Shown piece by piece: positions 35,093 to 42,513 of a DNA stretch of 64,000 nucleotides. Within the stretch, counting starts at the first letter, position 1. Every line of letters starts with the position of its first letter. Location: contig CBDBVE010000001.1 in NCBI GenBank assembly GCA_965212595.1, forward strand, positions 310,001 to 374,000, in the 5' to 3' direction. Made by a program: the position numbers and the translations under genes. The notes under the pieces were generated by a model that did no database searches, was not told the DNA's origin, and worked only from the letters and a program-made list of their open reading frames with translations. This DNA is from Poritiphilus sp965212595. GTDB taxonomy: Bacteria; Bacteroidota; Bacteroidia; Flavobacteriales; Flavobacteriaceae.

Positions 35093-35467
35093 TCAGTCCA
35101 TTCTTTTAGCAATTAGATATATATCTTCCATTTTTGATGAAAAGAACAAGGTATCATTTCTTACTGATAATATCCATTCACTATCGTCTTCTTTTCCAGA
35201 GTTCCCCTCAATAGTTAGCTTCTTACTTTTTGGATGAAAGTTCCATGTTCCTGTTTCACTTTTGTTGATTGCTCCATCGTAACTGTCAAATGTACCATCA
35301 GCCTTAAGATGCATCCAATTTTCCTCAAGTTTTAGGGTTTTGTTGTCCTCCACAACAGCCATTATTTGCCACTTTCCTATAAAGAAATCAGAAGAGTTAT
35401 CTGAGCAGCTATGCCCGACTAAAAATAAAATCGGCAGTATGAAGTATCTAAATTTCAATGTATTCAA
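35093..35467 (-). CDS. Lipocalin-like lipoprotein
   Basis: A 124-residue lipoprotein (lipobox LVGHSC). FFIGKWQIMAVVEDN (x-G-x-W lipocalin start), LKADGTFDSYDGAINKSETGTWNF and LTIEGN...WILSVRNDTLFFSS form a lipocalin-like barrel. There is no ATG: the frame starts with TTG at 35467 or 35458. The upstream 30 bp is a fused remnant of the palindrome, which may have removed the original start. Ligand unknown. Confidence 0.7.
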   Translation of the reverse strand: MNTLKFRYFILPILFLVGHSCSDNSSDFFIGKWQIMAVVEDNKTLKLEENWMHLKADGTFDSYDGAINKSETGTWNFHPKSKKLTIEGNSGKEDDSEWILSVRNDTLFFSSKMEDIYLIAKRMD

Positions 35468-35474
35468 AGGTATG

Positions 35475-35497
35475 AGCTCTACACGGTGTTGTACCGC
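35475..35497. repeat. Minimal remnant of the palindrome
   Basis: GCTCTACACGGTGTTGTACC fills the 31-bp gap: the outer ends of left arm (CTACACGGT) and right arm (GTTGTACC) joined with the centre lost. Confidence 0.5.
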
Positions 35498-35498
35498 C

Positions 35499-36674
35499 TT
35501 ATTCTTTTATTCGGTTATATTTTTTTAGCGTTTCAATCAATAAGTCATGAGGGATTGCATAAGCCTTATTTCCGTTAATACCCTCCATATCCTCGGCGGC
35601 TATCATGGCATTAATTATCGCTTCTTCAACAGCCTGCACCGTACTTTGAAAAAACCAATTCATTTGGTCATTTGGCAAGCTTTCTACCTGGATAATTTCT
35701 TTTCTGTTAAAGGCGTTTTCATTAGCAGTCGAGAAGGCAATGAAGATATCGCCAGAACCGTTTGATCCCCGACCACCTACATTTCCTATTCCAAGTGGTA
35801 CTCTTTGAGCTATTCGTTTAAGTTGATGGGGAAGCAAAGGTGCGTCGGTAGCTACTACAACAATTATGGAACCATCGCCTTCTTTTCTATTTGATTTTGG
35901 TGGTTTTTTCATTTCATAATTTAAGGTGTCTCTCAATTCAAGTCCAACTGGTACACCAGCAATAGTAAGATTGAACTTCGCTCCAAAATTGGCCTGAACC
36001 AATACACCTAAGGTATAAGTCGAATCTGCAATTTTGAATTGTCTAGATGCAGTTCCAGTACCTCCCTTAAATCCCAAACACATCATTCCTGTTCCGCCAC
36101 CAACATTTCCCTCTTGAATTTTCCCTGTTGAAGAATTTTCGATCGCTTCTAAAACATGCTTTTCTTTAACATGAAAACCATAAATATCATTTAAGAATCC
36201 ATCATAAGTTTCTGCAACGACCGGATAAGTATACCACCAATCTTCTCCTTTATACCAATCTGTATTTACATACCATTTCAAAACAGCATCTCGAACAACT
36301 CCAACACTATTTGTATTTGTAATCAAAATTGGGGTTTCAAGAAATCCAGATTCTGTAATCCATGTCGTTCCTGTCATTTCTCCATTGCCATTTAGGCTAT
36401 ACCAATTTGAAAAAACAGGACTAAATTTTTCTGCTTTTCCTCGAGGAAATATGGCTGTAACTCCTGTTCTAACAGGGCCTTTTCCAATAACGTTTACACC
36501 TTCTCCTGAAATTATTGTAGCGTATCCTACTTCAACACCTTTAACATCAGTTATTGAATTTAATTCACCTGTTTTACCAAAAAAGGGGACACCTAAATCT
36601 CTTGCCCTTGGTTTTTGCCCAAATGATTGAAAACATAAAAGCATTATTAGAAAAACTACATAAGTTATTTTCAT
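35499..36674 (-). CDS. P1 family (DmpA-like) peptidase, secreted
   Basis: A 391-residue Ntn-type aminopeptidase/beta-peptidyl aminopeptidase relative with a signal peptide (MKITYVVFLIMLLCFQSFGQ). Family landmarks: RARDLGVPFFGKTGELNSITDVKGVEVGYATI, VRTGVTAIFPRG, VGGGTGMMCLGFKGGTGTASR, and VVVATDAPLLPHQLKRIAQRVPLGIGNVGGRGSNGSGDIFIAFSTAN; self-cleavage in DmpA occurs before a Ser near the last block. Precursor length fits. The frame extends to 36734 through non-coding sequence; the ATG at 36674 is chosen. Confidence 0.88.
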   Translation of the reverse strand: MKITYVVFLIMLLCFQSFGQKPRARDLGVPFFGKTGELNSITDVKGVEVGYATIISGEGVNVIGKGPVRTGVTAIFPRGKAEKFSPVFSNWYSLNGNGEMTGTTWITESGFLETPILITNTNSVGVVRDAVLKWYVNTDWYKGEDWWYTYPVVAETYDGFLNDIYGFHVKEKHVLEAIENSSTGKIQEGNVGGGTGMMCLGFKGGTGTASRQFKIADSTYTLGVLVQANFGAKFNLTIAGVPVGLELRDTLNYEMKKPPKSNRKEGDGSIIVVVATDAPLLPHQLKRIAQRVPLGIGNVGGRGSNGSGDIFIAFSTANENAFNRKEIIQVESLPNDQMNWFFQSTVQAVEEAIINAMIAAEDMEGINGNKAYAIPHDLLIETLKKYNRIKE

Positions 36675-36690
36675 AATGGTTGGTTTTAAT

Positions 36691-36825
36691 GTGTTACTAC
36701 GCTCATGTGTATGAGTAGTAGCGGATTTATACAATTCACTTTTAGGTTTGCAACCTGTCTTTATTTTATTAGTTATCTGTTGTTTAAAAAATTGAACCGC
36801 TATTAATTATACTCCTGGTCACCTG
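36691..36825. repeat. Intergenic palindrome, GTGTATG type
   Basis: The left arm GTGTATGAGTAGTAGCGG (36707-36724) pairs with the right arm CCGCTATTAATTATACTCC (36798-36816). Outer ends are GTTACTACGC and GGTCACC. The right arm ends about 17 bp from the next stop. Confidence 0.75.
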
Positions 36826-36841
36826 CTTTTTCAATTCAAAT

Positions 36842-37213
36842 TCATTCTGGTTTTCTTCCCAAATGCTCAGTCAATAATTTCCATCTAGCATCTTCTTTTA
36901 TCAAAACAGAAGTCCCAATTCCATTTCCAGAAACAGGTTTTCCATCTATGATTCCGGTCCAATTAAATTCGAACAAATAGACCGCATACTTTTTATCCTT
37001 TAGTAACCACTTAATATTTTCAACAGCATATTTTTCATTCTTAATTATATGAAAATTTTTCTCAAATGCTTTTTGAACATTTTCTTTTCCAATGTGAATT
37101 GTTCCATTAGAAAATGTAACACTTACATTTTCGGATACTAGAGGCTCAACTGCTTTCCAATCCTGAGTTCGTAAAGCTGTTTCATATGATTTAATAAATT
37201 CTTCTGGATTCAT
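36842..37213 (-). CDS. SnoaL/NTF2-like protein
   Basis: A 123-residue protein of the NTF2-like superfamily: FIKSYETALRTQDWKAVEPLVSENVSVTFSNGTIHIGKENVQKAFEKNF is the classic start, and WKLLTEHLG closes it. Members include ketosteroid isomerase-like and calcium/calmodulin kinase association domains; this one is a stand-alone cytoplasmic form. Ligand unknown. Cassette-like, with palindromes 13 and 17 bp away. Confidence 0.87.
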   Translation of the reverse strand: MNPEEFIKSYETALRTQDWKAVEPLVSENVSVTFSNGTIHIGKENVQKAFEKNFHIIKNEKYAVENIKWLLKDKKYAVYLFEFNWTGIIDGKPVSGNGIGTSVLIKEDARWKLLTEHLGRKPE

Positions 37214-37225
37214 TATTTTCTAATT

Positions 37226-37478
37226 GCAGGCAACATGTTTGCGTGTGGTTAGTTGCGGGAGGACGCTGCACCAGCAGTGGGCCTGGAGGCGTGCCGCTGG
37301 TCTGTCTGACTTAACTTCTTAAATCGCCCTAACTTGTTAGAGTACAATGCGGCACTCCAGGATGGCGAGCAAAACTGACCTGTACTAAACTATCGGCCTG
37401 TTATTATAGTTCAAGGTAACAATTCTTTTGAAGTTGGCAGTAGACAAAAATGAATTATAGTCATTGTTGTAGCACGTT
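37226..37478. repeat. Long intergenic palindrome copy
   Basis: The left arm GCAGGCAACATGTTTGCGTG (37226) continues to GTTAGTTGCGG; the right arm GAATTATAGTCATTGTTGTA (37452) contains the stop codon of the 53-residue gene. The centre has extra complementary blocks (GCACCAGCAG, GCGGCACTCCAGG), so it may be two copies fused. Confidence 0.6.
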
Positions 37479-37622
37479 ATTTAATTCACCCTCTTTAATA
37501 TTTGGTTCATTCGACCACGTTGCATTTTTGTAGACGGCAAATATTCCAAAAGCTCCCAGAAAGATGTACAAACCTACTACGAAACCTAGTATAATTAAAA
37601 CTATTTTTAATTGTCTGCTCAT
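37461..37622 (-). CDS. Small single-pass membrane protein (53 residues)
   Basis: An ATG at 37622 opens a 53-codon frame ending in TGA at 37461. It encodes MSRQLKIVLIILGFVVGLYI followed by FLGAFGIFAVYKNATWSNE and a polar tail. A positive N-terminus and a 25-residue hydrophobic helix suggest an inner-membrane peptide. Its position is just like that of the other genes: 6 bp from the palindrome upstream, with its stop inside the right arm of the palindrome downstream. No known family recognised. Confidence 0.65.
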   Translation of the reverse strand: MSRQLKIVLIILGFVVGLYIFLGAFGIFAVYKNATWSNEPNIKEGELNNVLQQ

Positions 37623-37627
37623 AATAT

Positions 37628-37763
37628 GTTACAACGGTCTTGTGTATAGCACGTTGCGGAAAATGTCCAACGGACTTTTCAGTCGTAATCGAAAGATAGA
37701 AAATTGCAATGAATTCCGTAAAGGAATTTAGCCGCAATGAACTATACACGTTGTTAGGCACAG
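37628..37763. repeat. Intergenic palindrome, GTGTATA type
   Basis: The left arm GTTACAACGGTCTTGTGTAT (37628) continues to ACGTTGCGG; the right arm CCGCAATGAACTATACACGT (37732) continues to TGTTAGGCACAG. TAAC/GTTA ends, GTGTATAG and TTGC blocks pair. The right arm ends 7 bp from the NmrA-like stop. Confidence 0.85.
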
Positions 37764-37769
37764 TTAATA

Positions 37770-38648
37770 TTAATCAATTTGAAAAGCTTTTTTAGCCCAT
37801 TGTTCAAAAGTAGGTAACTCAACATTCAACAAGTTTCGTATTTCAGTGGTGTTTGGGTTAAGTAATTTGGCTCCGCCTGTATCTTGCCACTCATAGAATT
37901 CAGCATAATCCTTGGCAATATCAGGTCCCATAATCGGAGATAAAATTCCTTCCAATTGTTTATATGAAACAGTTGCGTAATTAAGATCCTTGTTTAAAAC
38001 CTTTCCCAATCTTTCTGCTAATTCTGTTCCTTTAATTCCTTCAAGCCCACCAATGGGATAAACTTTGCCCTTCAGTTTTTTAGTTTTTAATGCAGATTCA
38101 ACGTAAAGTGATAAATCGTTCCAGGAAAGATAATTTACAGGATAATATGATGGTATTGTTTGAGGGATTACTCCATTATTTAGGATTGGGTCTCTATATG
38201 CTGTTGAAAAATTCTCTAAATATTCTGTTGCACTTAAGATTGGAGAATTCGGGAGTTTCTCCAATGACATTTCTTTAATCTTTAGTCGTGCGTTGACACT
38301 TTTCTTGTTCGTTTCATTTTTTGGTATAGTGCTGCTTATAACAACAACAGTTTTTGGATATCCAGCTTTATTTATAGCGTTCATAGCATTTTCTGCAATC
38401 TTAACCATTAGAGCAGGTTTTATTGCTGCAGGGATTTGCAATATTACTTTGTCAGCTTTTCGTAATTCTGGAACTAATGATTCTCTCGAAAAGTTCGTTA
38501 GAAAAGCATCTATGCCTTTTTCTTTTAATATTTGTATACTTTTTTTGGAACGAACAGGAGCCATTATCTGTAACTCTCTTTCTAGGAGCCTTTTTGAAAT
38601 TGCAGTTCCCTGACAACCAGTTGCATTGAATAATACTATTTTCTCCAT
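37770..38648 (-). CDS. NmrA-like NAD(P)-binding protein
   Basis: A 292-residue atypical short-chain dehydrogenase. The N-terminal KIVLFNATGCQGTAISKRLLE holds the GxxGxxG dinucleotide loop and APVRSKKSIQ the NADP-preferring Arg/Lys. The middle (VILQIPAAIKPALMVKIAENAMNAINKAG; VVVISSTIP) resembles NmrA and QorB quinone reductases; the Tyr-xxx-Lys pair is not evident. It may be a redox-sensing or quinone reductase protein. Divergent from an HxlR regulator, the usual partner of such genes. Confidence 0.85.
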   Translation of the reverse strand: MEKIVLFNATGCQGTAISKRLLERELQIMAPVRSKKSIQILKEKGIDAFLTNFSRESLVPELRKADKVILQIPAAIKPALMVKIAENAMNAINKAGYPKTVVVISSTIPKNETNKKSVNARLKIKEMSLEKLPNSPILSATEYLENFSTAYRDPILNNGVIPQTIPSYYPVNYLSWNDLSLYVESALKTKKLKGKVYPIGGLEGIKGTELAERLGKVLNKDLNYATVSYKQLEGILSPIMGPDIAKDYAEFYEWQDTGGAKLLNPNTTEIRNLLNVELPTFEQWAKKAFQID

Positions 38649-38681
38649 TATTTTTGATGTATCAGATTAGGTTCAAAATTA

Positions 38682-38744
38682 AGTATATATGGTATCCAAA
38701 GTATAACAGTATCTTTTTGTATACTAGTATCCTTTGGTATACTT
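38682..38744. promoter_or_regulatory. HxlR operator region
   Basis: The divergent promoter region contains clustered near-repeats: GTATCC (38692), GTATAC (38719), GTATCC (38727) and GTATAC (38737), with CCTTTGG and CCAAAG between. The paired GTATMC sites are suited to a dimeric winged-helix repressor controlling both genes. Confidence 0.55.
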
Positions 38745-38757
38745 AAAAATTTAATCA

Positions 38758-39099
38758 ATGGATAAAAAAACAGAAATATCGAAAAAATTGTTGCCGATTA
38801 TGGATACAATGGAATTGCTCAACGGTAGATGGAAAATTATTATTATGACAACTTTGTATTTGGGAGGTAGGATGCGATTTAATGATGTTAAAAGGAGTAT
38901 TCCACGAATTACAGGAAGAGTTTTATCTAAAGATTTGAAATTTTTGGAAGAGAATGGTATTGTATCAAGAACAGTTAAAGATACTTCACCGATAACAGTT
39001 GAATATGAACTTACAGAGTATGGATTAACATTAGATTTAGTGTTTAAAGAGTTAACAGAATGGGGGATAAAACACCGAAAGAAAATTATCGGTCGTTAG
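38758..39099 (+). CDS. HxlR-family transcriptional regulator
   Basis: A 113-residue winged helix of the HxlR type: IMDTMELLNGRWKIIIMTTLYLGGRMRFNDVKRSIPRITGRVLSKDLKFLEENGIVSRTV is diagnostic. Many HxlR proteins sense electrophiles through a Cys before the first helix (CPxxxxxxxxxGGKW). This one has no cysteine at all, so it should use another signal. It is the only plus-strand gene in 22-44 kb, divergent from its likely target. Confidence 0.9.
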   Translation: MDKKTEISKKLLPIMDTMELLNGRWKIIIMTTLYLGGRMRFNDVKRSIPRITGRVLSKDLKFLEENGIVSRTVKDTSPITVEYELTEYGLTLDLVFKELTEWGIKHRKKIIGR

Positions 39100-39105
39100 T
39101 CAATT

Positions 39106-39240
39106 GTGCCTAACGGTTTTTGTATGGTTTGTTGCGTAGAGACCAAGATAGCAAAAAGGAAAGAACCCATTGTTCATCAGCTAGGAAGTTCCGAGTAGGA
39201 ATTTCAGAGCAATGAACTATACACGTTATTGGCTGTAGTT
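39106..39240. repeat. Intergenic palindrome, GTGTATA type; gap 39100-39442
   Basis: The left arm GTGCCTAACGGTTTTTGTAT (39106), GTTTGTTGCG; the right arm GAGCAATGAACTATACACGT (39207), TATTGGCTGTAG. It has the same polarity as the other copies though the gene to its left is on the plus strand. The rest of the 343-bp gap has AT-rich sequence and the terminator at 39407. Confidence 0.85.
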
Positions 39241-39406
39241 TTTAGTTCTATTGATCGAAACAAAACTTAGAATCCTTTTCAAACTGTTATTTACATGGAG
39301 AGTTTTCGGTGATTAGTTTGGCATGTATTCATAACATGGGCATTGGGAATTGAGTCTAATGGTTGTTTAAAAAAAAGTGAAATTGAAAAAAATAGATTGA
39401 TAAGTA

Positions 39407-39432
39407 TAAGGGCGAGAGCTATCTCGCCCTTA
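39407..39432 (-). terminator. Terminator hairpin after SnoaL-DUF1330 gene
   Basis: TAAGGGCGAGA and TCTCGCCCTTA form a perfect 11-bp stem with a 4-nt loop. A U-rich tract follows only after some 15 bases on the minus strand. Confidence 0.65.
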
Positions 39433-39442
39433 TTAGTGAACC

Positions 39443-40216
39443 CTAATTCTGAGGCATATCTGAGTAAAAAGATATATTCATCTTACTAAATGCTTTATCT
39501 CTATCTGGTACAAGCGCGGCATAATCCTCACTTTCAAAGACAGCATGTGCGGCACGTTTTGCATCGGCACCGTCAAATTCTACTAGCATGGTCATAAAAG
39601 TGTCTGTATGACCCACTACTGATTTATCTTGCTTAATAATTTTTGGTGGTGACCCACCAGCTTTCATGAGCATTGGGATAATCCCGTGCACGTAGCGATC
39701 CAGGGCATCATGGTGTTCCATTATAGGAGTAGCAGTAACAAATAAGTAGGTTTTAGTTGATGGGTTAGCGTCAGGAATCTGAAAAAAGTTGACTACATCC
39801 GCGCCCTCATCCCACCTAGGTATCATTTTGATAGAAGTAATTTTCCAGCCTTCATCGGTTTCATAGTATTTGCAGATGTAGAAAGCATTAAGATTCATGA
39901 CCTCGTCACCTCTTTTGTGTCTCGCAAACACATAAGTTTCACCAGAAGCATCTCTATCTTCAACTTTAATTAAGCTGTTAGTCATATAATGCTGAGTAAC
40001 CAGGCCTTCTGTTGAAAAAAGATATTGTACCAATTGAGTGTAATCATCGGCACTCATTTCTTGGGCGGCACCCATTCCCCAACTTGAATAATCTACAACT
40101 ATGGTATGGTGAAAGATGGATCGAAAAGTCTCCCAATCCTGTTTATCAATTCCCTGTGCATACTTGTAATGCAATTCTTTGATAGCCTGTTTCGCTACTA
40201 AAATATCGATGTCCAT
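39443..40216 (-). CDS. SnoaL-DUF1330 fusion protein
   Basis: A 257-residue two-domain protein. Residues 1-140 are a SnoaL/NTF2-like domain (IKELHYKYAQGIDKQDWETFRSIFHHTIVVDYSS, YICKYYETDEGWKITSIKMIPRW). Residues 160-257 match DUF1330, a dimeric alpha/beta-barrel domain (KTYLFVTATPIMEHHDALDRYV, MLVEFDGADAKRAAHAVFESEDYAALVPDRDKAF). Both folds bind small hydrophobic molecules. Last gene of the second sigma module. The fusion is unusual to my knowledge. Confidence 0.75.
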   Translation of the reverse strand: MDIDILVAKQAIKELHYKYAQGIDKQDWETFRSIFHHTIVVDYSSWGMGAAQEMSADDYTQLVQYLFSTEGLVTQHYMTNSLIKVEDRDASGETYVFARHKRGDEVMNLNAFYICKYYETDEGWKITSIKMIPRWDEGADVVNFFQIPDANPSTKTYLFVTATPIMEHHDALDRYVHGIIPMLMKAGGSPPKIIKQDKSVVGHTDTFMTMLVEFDGADAKRAAHAVFESEDYAALVPDRDKAFSKMNISFYSDMPQN

Positions 40217-40305
40217 GAATTATTGATTTGATTAGTTAAACATTATTTTTTGGTAAAGTTCTACTAATCTTATGCAAGTACACTTAACAAATGATAAGTA
40301 TGGAC

Positions 40306-40893
40306 TTAAGGTTTGGCCCAGCGAATTTTTCTGAGCCTGCTCAAGGATCCAGGTGTAATTCCAAGAAACGGAGCGATGTCTTTTAATTGAAAGCGCTGAA
40401 ATATCTCGGGCTGAGTGGTCTCTAGGTACTCGTACCTTTCAAGAGAATCCATGCCTAATAAAATTTTGCGCAATTCAAATTCTTCAATGTATTGATGCTC
40501 CGCCATCACTCTTCCCACTCTTTCAATAGCGTGAGACTCATCATAAAGTTGCTTGAGTCTCTTATAGGGAATCACATCCAATTCACAATCCTCTTCACAT
40601 ACAATAGCCATTGTTGAGGGTTCGCTTCTCAATAAGCTTTTATAAACGGTAAACATAAAAGGAGCCACATAAAAATGAGTAGTCTTTATGTCTCCATTTA
40701 TATTATCGATTTTTCTTGCTGCCCCTTTACGTAAATACCAGATTTCAGTGCATGTCTGGTCAAAGTCGAGTAATAAGTCTCCTTTATTCTTGTTTTCTTG
40801 AGCGGTAAGCTTTACAAAAAGATTCCAATCATCATCTGGAATGTTTCCAGTTATTTGTTCTAGGTATTCGCGCATATAATAGTTCTTATTCAT
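40306..40893 (-). CDS. Crp/Fnr-type cyclic-nucleotide-binding regulator
   Basis: A 195-residue protein with a cNMP-binding beta roll (KGDLLLDFDQTCTEIWYLRKGAARKI) and a C-terminal HTH (FQLKDIAPFLGITPGSLSRLRK). The canonical cAMP-binding PBC motif (GE..AL..R.TR) is absent, as in most Bacteroidota members, so the ligand is unknown. It overlaps the upstream membrane-protein gene by 8 bp, hence translational coupling. Confidence 0.87.
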   Translation of the reverse strand: MNKNYYMREYLEQITGNIPDDDWNLFVKLTAQENKNKGDLLLDFDQTCTEIWYLRKGAARKIDNINGDIKTTHFYVAPFMFTVYKSLLRSEPSTMAIVCEEDCELDVIPYKRLKQLYDESHAIERVGRVMAEHQYIEEFELRKILLGMDSLERYEYLETTQPEIFQRFQLKDIAPFLGITPGSLSRLRKIRWAKP

Positions 40894-41347
40894 TTTTCAA
40901 TGAGCTTGTAAATCCTTTTATAGTGTATGCTGCGGCTACAATTGTAACGATTATTCTGATCCAATGTAAGGTAAGCCAAGTATTAAGTTTGACTTTGACA
41001 TTGATCAATTCAACATTATGCTTTATAAAATCCAAATTCAGAGGCAAATGATAAGCAACTGTTTGAATGTTTACGATCAGGAGACCGATGAGGCCATAAA
41101 GCCAATAACGCTTTTGTTTCTGGCCTTTTTCTGCTTTTAAGTAAAGTACTAAAGTGGCAATGAATGCTGGTAGGAGTGTTACGGCAGTAGGGTACAGAAG
41201 AAGTGGAAAATCTATGGCAAAAGTTTCCAAAAATTTTAGAGGTTCCAGCATTGTCCAATGCATTCCATAGCTCAATCCTATATTGATCATGTTTCCGGCA
41301 AACGCGCCTATTCCAATAATAGCAATGTACGAGAGTGTTTTTGTCAT
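40886..41347 (-). CDS. Four-helix membrane protein of unknown function
   Basis: A 153-residue protein with four hydrophobic helices (about 5-25, 45-70, 82-105, 128-148). The pattern resembles DUF1772/anthrone oxygenase-like small membrane proteins, but the match is not certain. First gene after the ECF sigma gene, with a possible ECF promoter (41374-41398) in between; coupled to the Crp-like gene. Confidence 0.65.
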   Translation of the reverse strand: MTKTLSYIAIIGIGAFAGNMINIGLSYGMHWTMLEPLKFLETFAIDFPLLLYPTAVTLLPAFIATLVLYLKAEKGQKQKRYWLYGLIGLLIVNIQTVAYHLPLNLDFIKHNVELINVKVKLNTWLTLHWIRIIVTIVAAAYTIKGFTSSLKNE

Positions 41348-41373
41348 TTTAACCTGAATGTGTTTTTCTTTTA

Positions 41374-41398
41374 GACAAGAAAGAAACTCAGGTGTGAC
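41374..41398 (-). promoter_or_regulatory. Possible ECF-type promoter of second sigma module
   Basis: Minus strand: GTCACA and TCTTGTC with the same 19-bp start-to-start geometry as the first sigma's GTAACA / CTGTATC promoters. It lies between the sigma stop and the first downstream gene. Weaker match than the first pair. Confidence 0.4.
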
Positions 41399-41415
41399 GA
41401 CTTTGCCTAAAAAAA

Positions 41416-42291
41416 TCAGTTCAAATTGAGATTGCTTCGCCAGTTAGGGCTTTCTAGAATAGATTGAAGGAAGTTTTTTTTATCAAATCGAGTTTTAAAA
41501 CTTTGGTCTCTATGTAACTGTGCATAAAAATCTTCTGATTCTGCTACCAATAGGTTTGCCTTGGGTTCAATTTCTTTTTGGAAGGTGGAATACTCTTTTT
41601 TGTTAAACAGAAGATTTTTAGCGTCTACCATTCCACGGTCTAGGGCAATGGTCACTTTTTTATAACATCTGCAGGGGTTTGACTTGTCTACTAAACCACA
41701 TTTATTTTTCATGAAATTGTGGAGGTCGTTTCTCGCTCTGCTTAATTTTTTCCTGTAAGCATCTTTTGAAACCGACATTATTTCAGAACCAATGTTGTGG
41801 TTGGCATCAAAAATATCGCCTATGATATAAACCAGCCGTTGTTCTTTTGTGAGGCAAAGTAACATGCCTGAAAGACACTGTAAACGAACTTCTCTTATTT
41901 CTTCTTTTTTTGATTCTCTTTCCTCCAAAGAGATGTCAAAACTGGGCGAAGCGTCGAGTGCGTTACCTAAATCCTCAAAGGAACCCATAAATGGCGGTTT
42001 CGGCTTTTTCGTAAGATTTAAAAAATGATTCCAAACGATTCGATATGCCCATGTTCTAAACATACTGTTGCCTTTAAACGAGCTTAGGTTCGAAATTATC
42101 TTAAGTAAGGCTTCCTGGGTTAAATCTTGCGCTTGGACAGGATCACCTATCATTTTCCATGCAATATTGTAAACAAATGGCTGGTGCTTTTGTATGAGAA
42201 CATTTAAAGACTGCTTATTCCCATTTAATATTTCTTCAATTAATAAGGCATCCGTTTTGTCTGTTTTATATTTTCCTGAAAATGGATTCAT
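41416..42291 (-). CDS. ECF-type sigma factor with C-terminal Cys extension (paralogue 2)
   Basis: A 291-residue paralogue of the sigma factor at 25408-26280. Region 2: NIAWKMIGDPVQAQDLTQEALLKII and FRTWAYRIVWNHFL; region 4: LTKEQRLVYIIGDIFDANHNIGSEIMSVSKDAYRKKLSRARND. The same post-region-4 motif occurs, CGLVDKSNPCRC, followed by about 85 residues ending in a helical FD..NFLQSILESP. The three Cys could bind metal or sense redox. Downstream: membrane protein, Crp-like regulator, SnoaL-DUF1330 protein, a layout parallel to the first module. Confidence 0.9.
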   Translation of the reverse strand: MNPFSGKYKTDKTDALLIEEILNGNKQSLNVLIQKHQPFVYNIAWKMIGDPVQAQDLTQEALLKIISNLSSFKGNSMFRTWAYRIVWNHFLNLTKKPKPPFMGSFEDLGNALDASPSFDISLEERESKKEEIREVRLQCLSGMLLCLTKEQRLVYIIGDIFDANHNIGSEIMSVSKDAYRKKLSRARNDLHNFMKNKCGLVDKSNPCRCYKKVTIALDRGMVDAKNLLFNKKEYSTFQKEIEPKANLLVAESEDFYAQLHRDQSFKTRFDKKNFLQSILESPNWRSNLNLN

Positions 42292-42308
42292 TGTGTATTT
42301 TTAAATTA

Positions 42309-42446
42309 CTGCCAACGGTCTCGGCCATGAGTAGTTGCATGAGCTTGCACTTAACTTTGCAAGTACACACCAAACTGAAAATCCGCGAGGTTTTTCAGAA
42401 GTAGGCGAGAACGAGCAATTACTTATAGCCATTGTTGTCAGCTGGC
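42309..42446. repeat. Intergenic palindrome, GGCYATG type
   Basis: The left arm GCCAACGGTCTCGGCCATGA (42311) continues to GTAGTTGC; the right arm GCAATTACTTATAGCCATTG (42415) continues to TTGTCAGCTGGC. The left arm starts about 18 bp before the sigma gene start. Confidence 0.8.
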
Positions 42447-42513
42447 TTTTCATTTTTTTCAATTCCTTCATTTGTCTTTTTATGCCATTAGTACTCAAAA
42501 TGTTGAAACAACA

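Noticed and set aside
37507..37761. 84-codon minus-strand frame across the 37.6-kb palindrome
   Set aside because: Most of it is a translation of the palindrome and of the antisense frame of the 53-residue gene; its residues look random, whereas the 53-residue frame has a clear membrane-peptide pattern.
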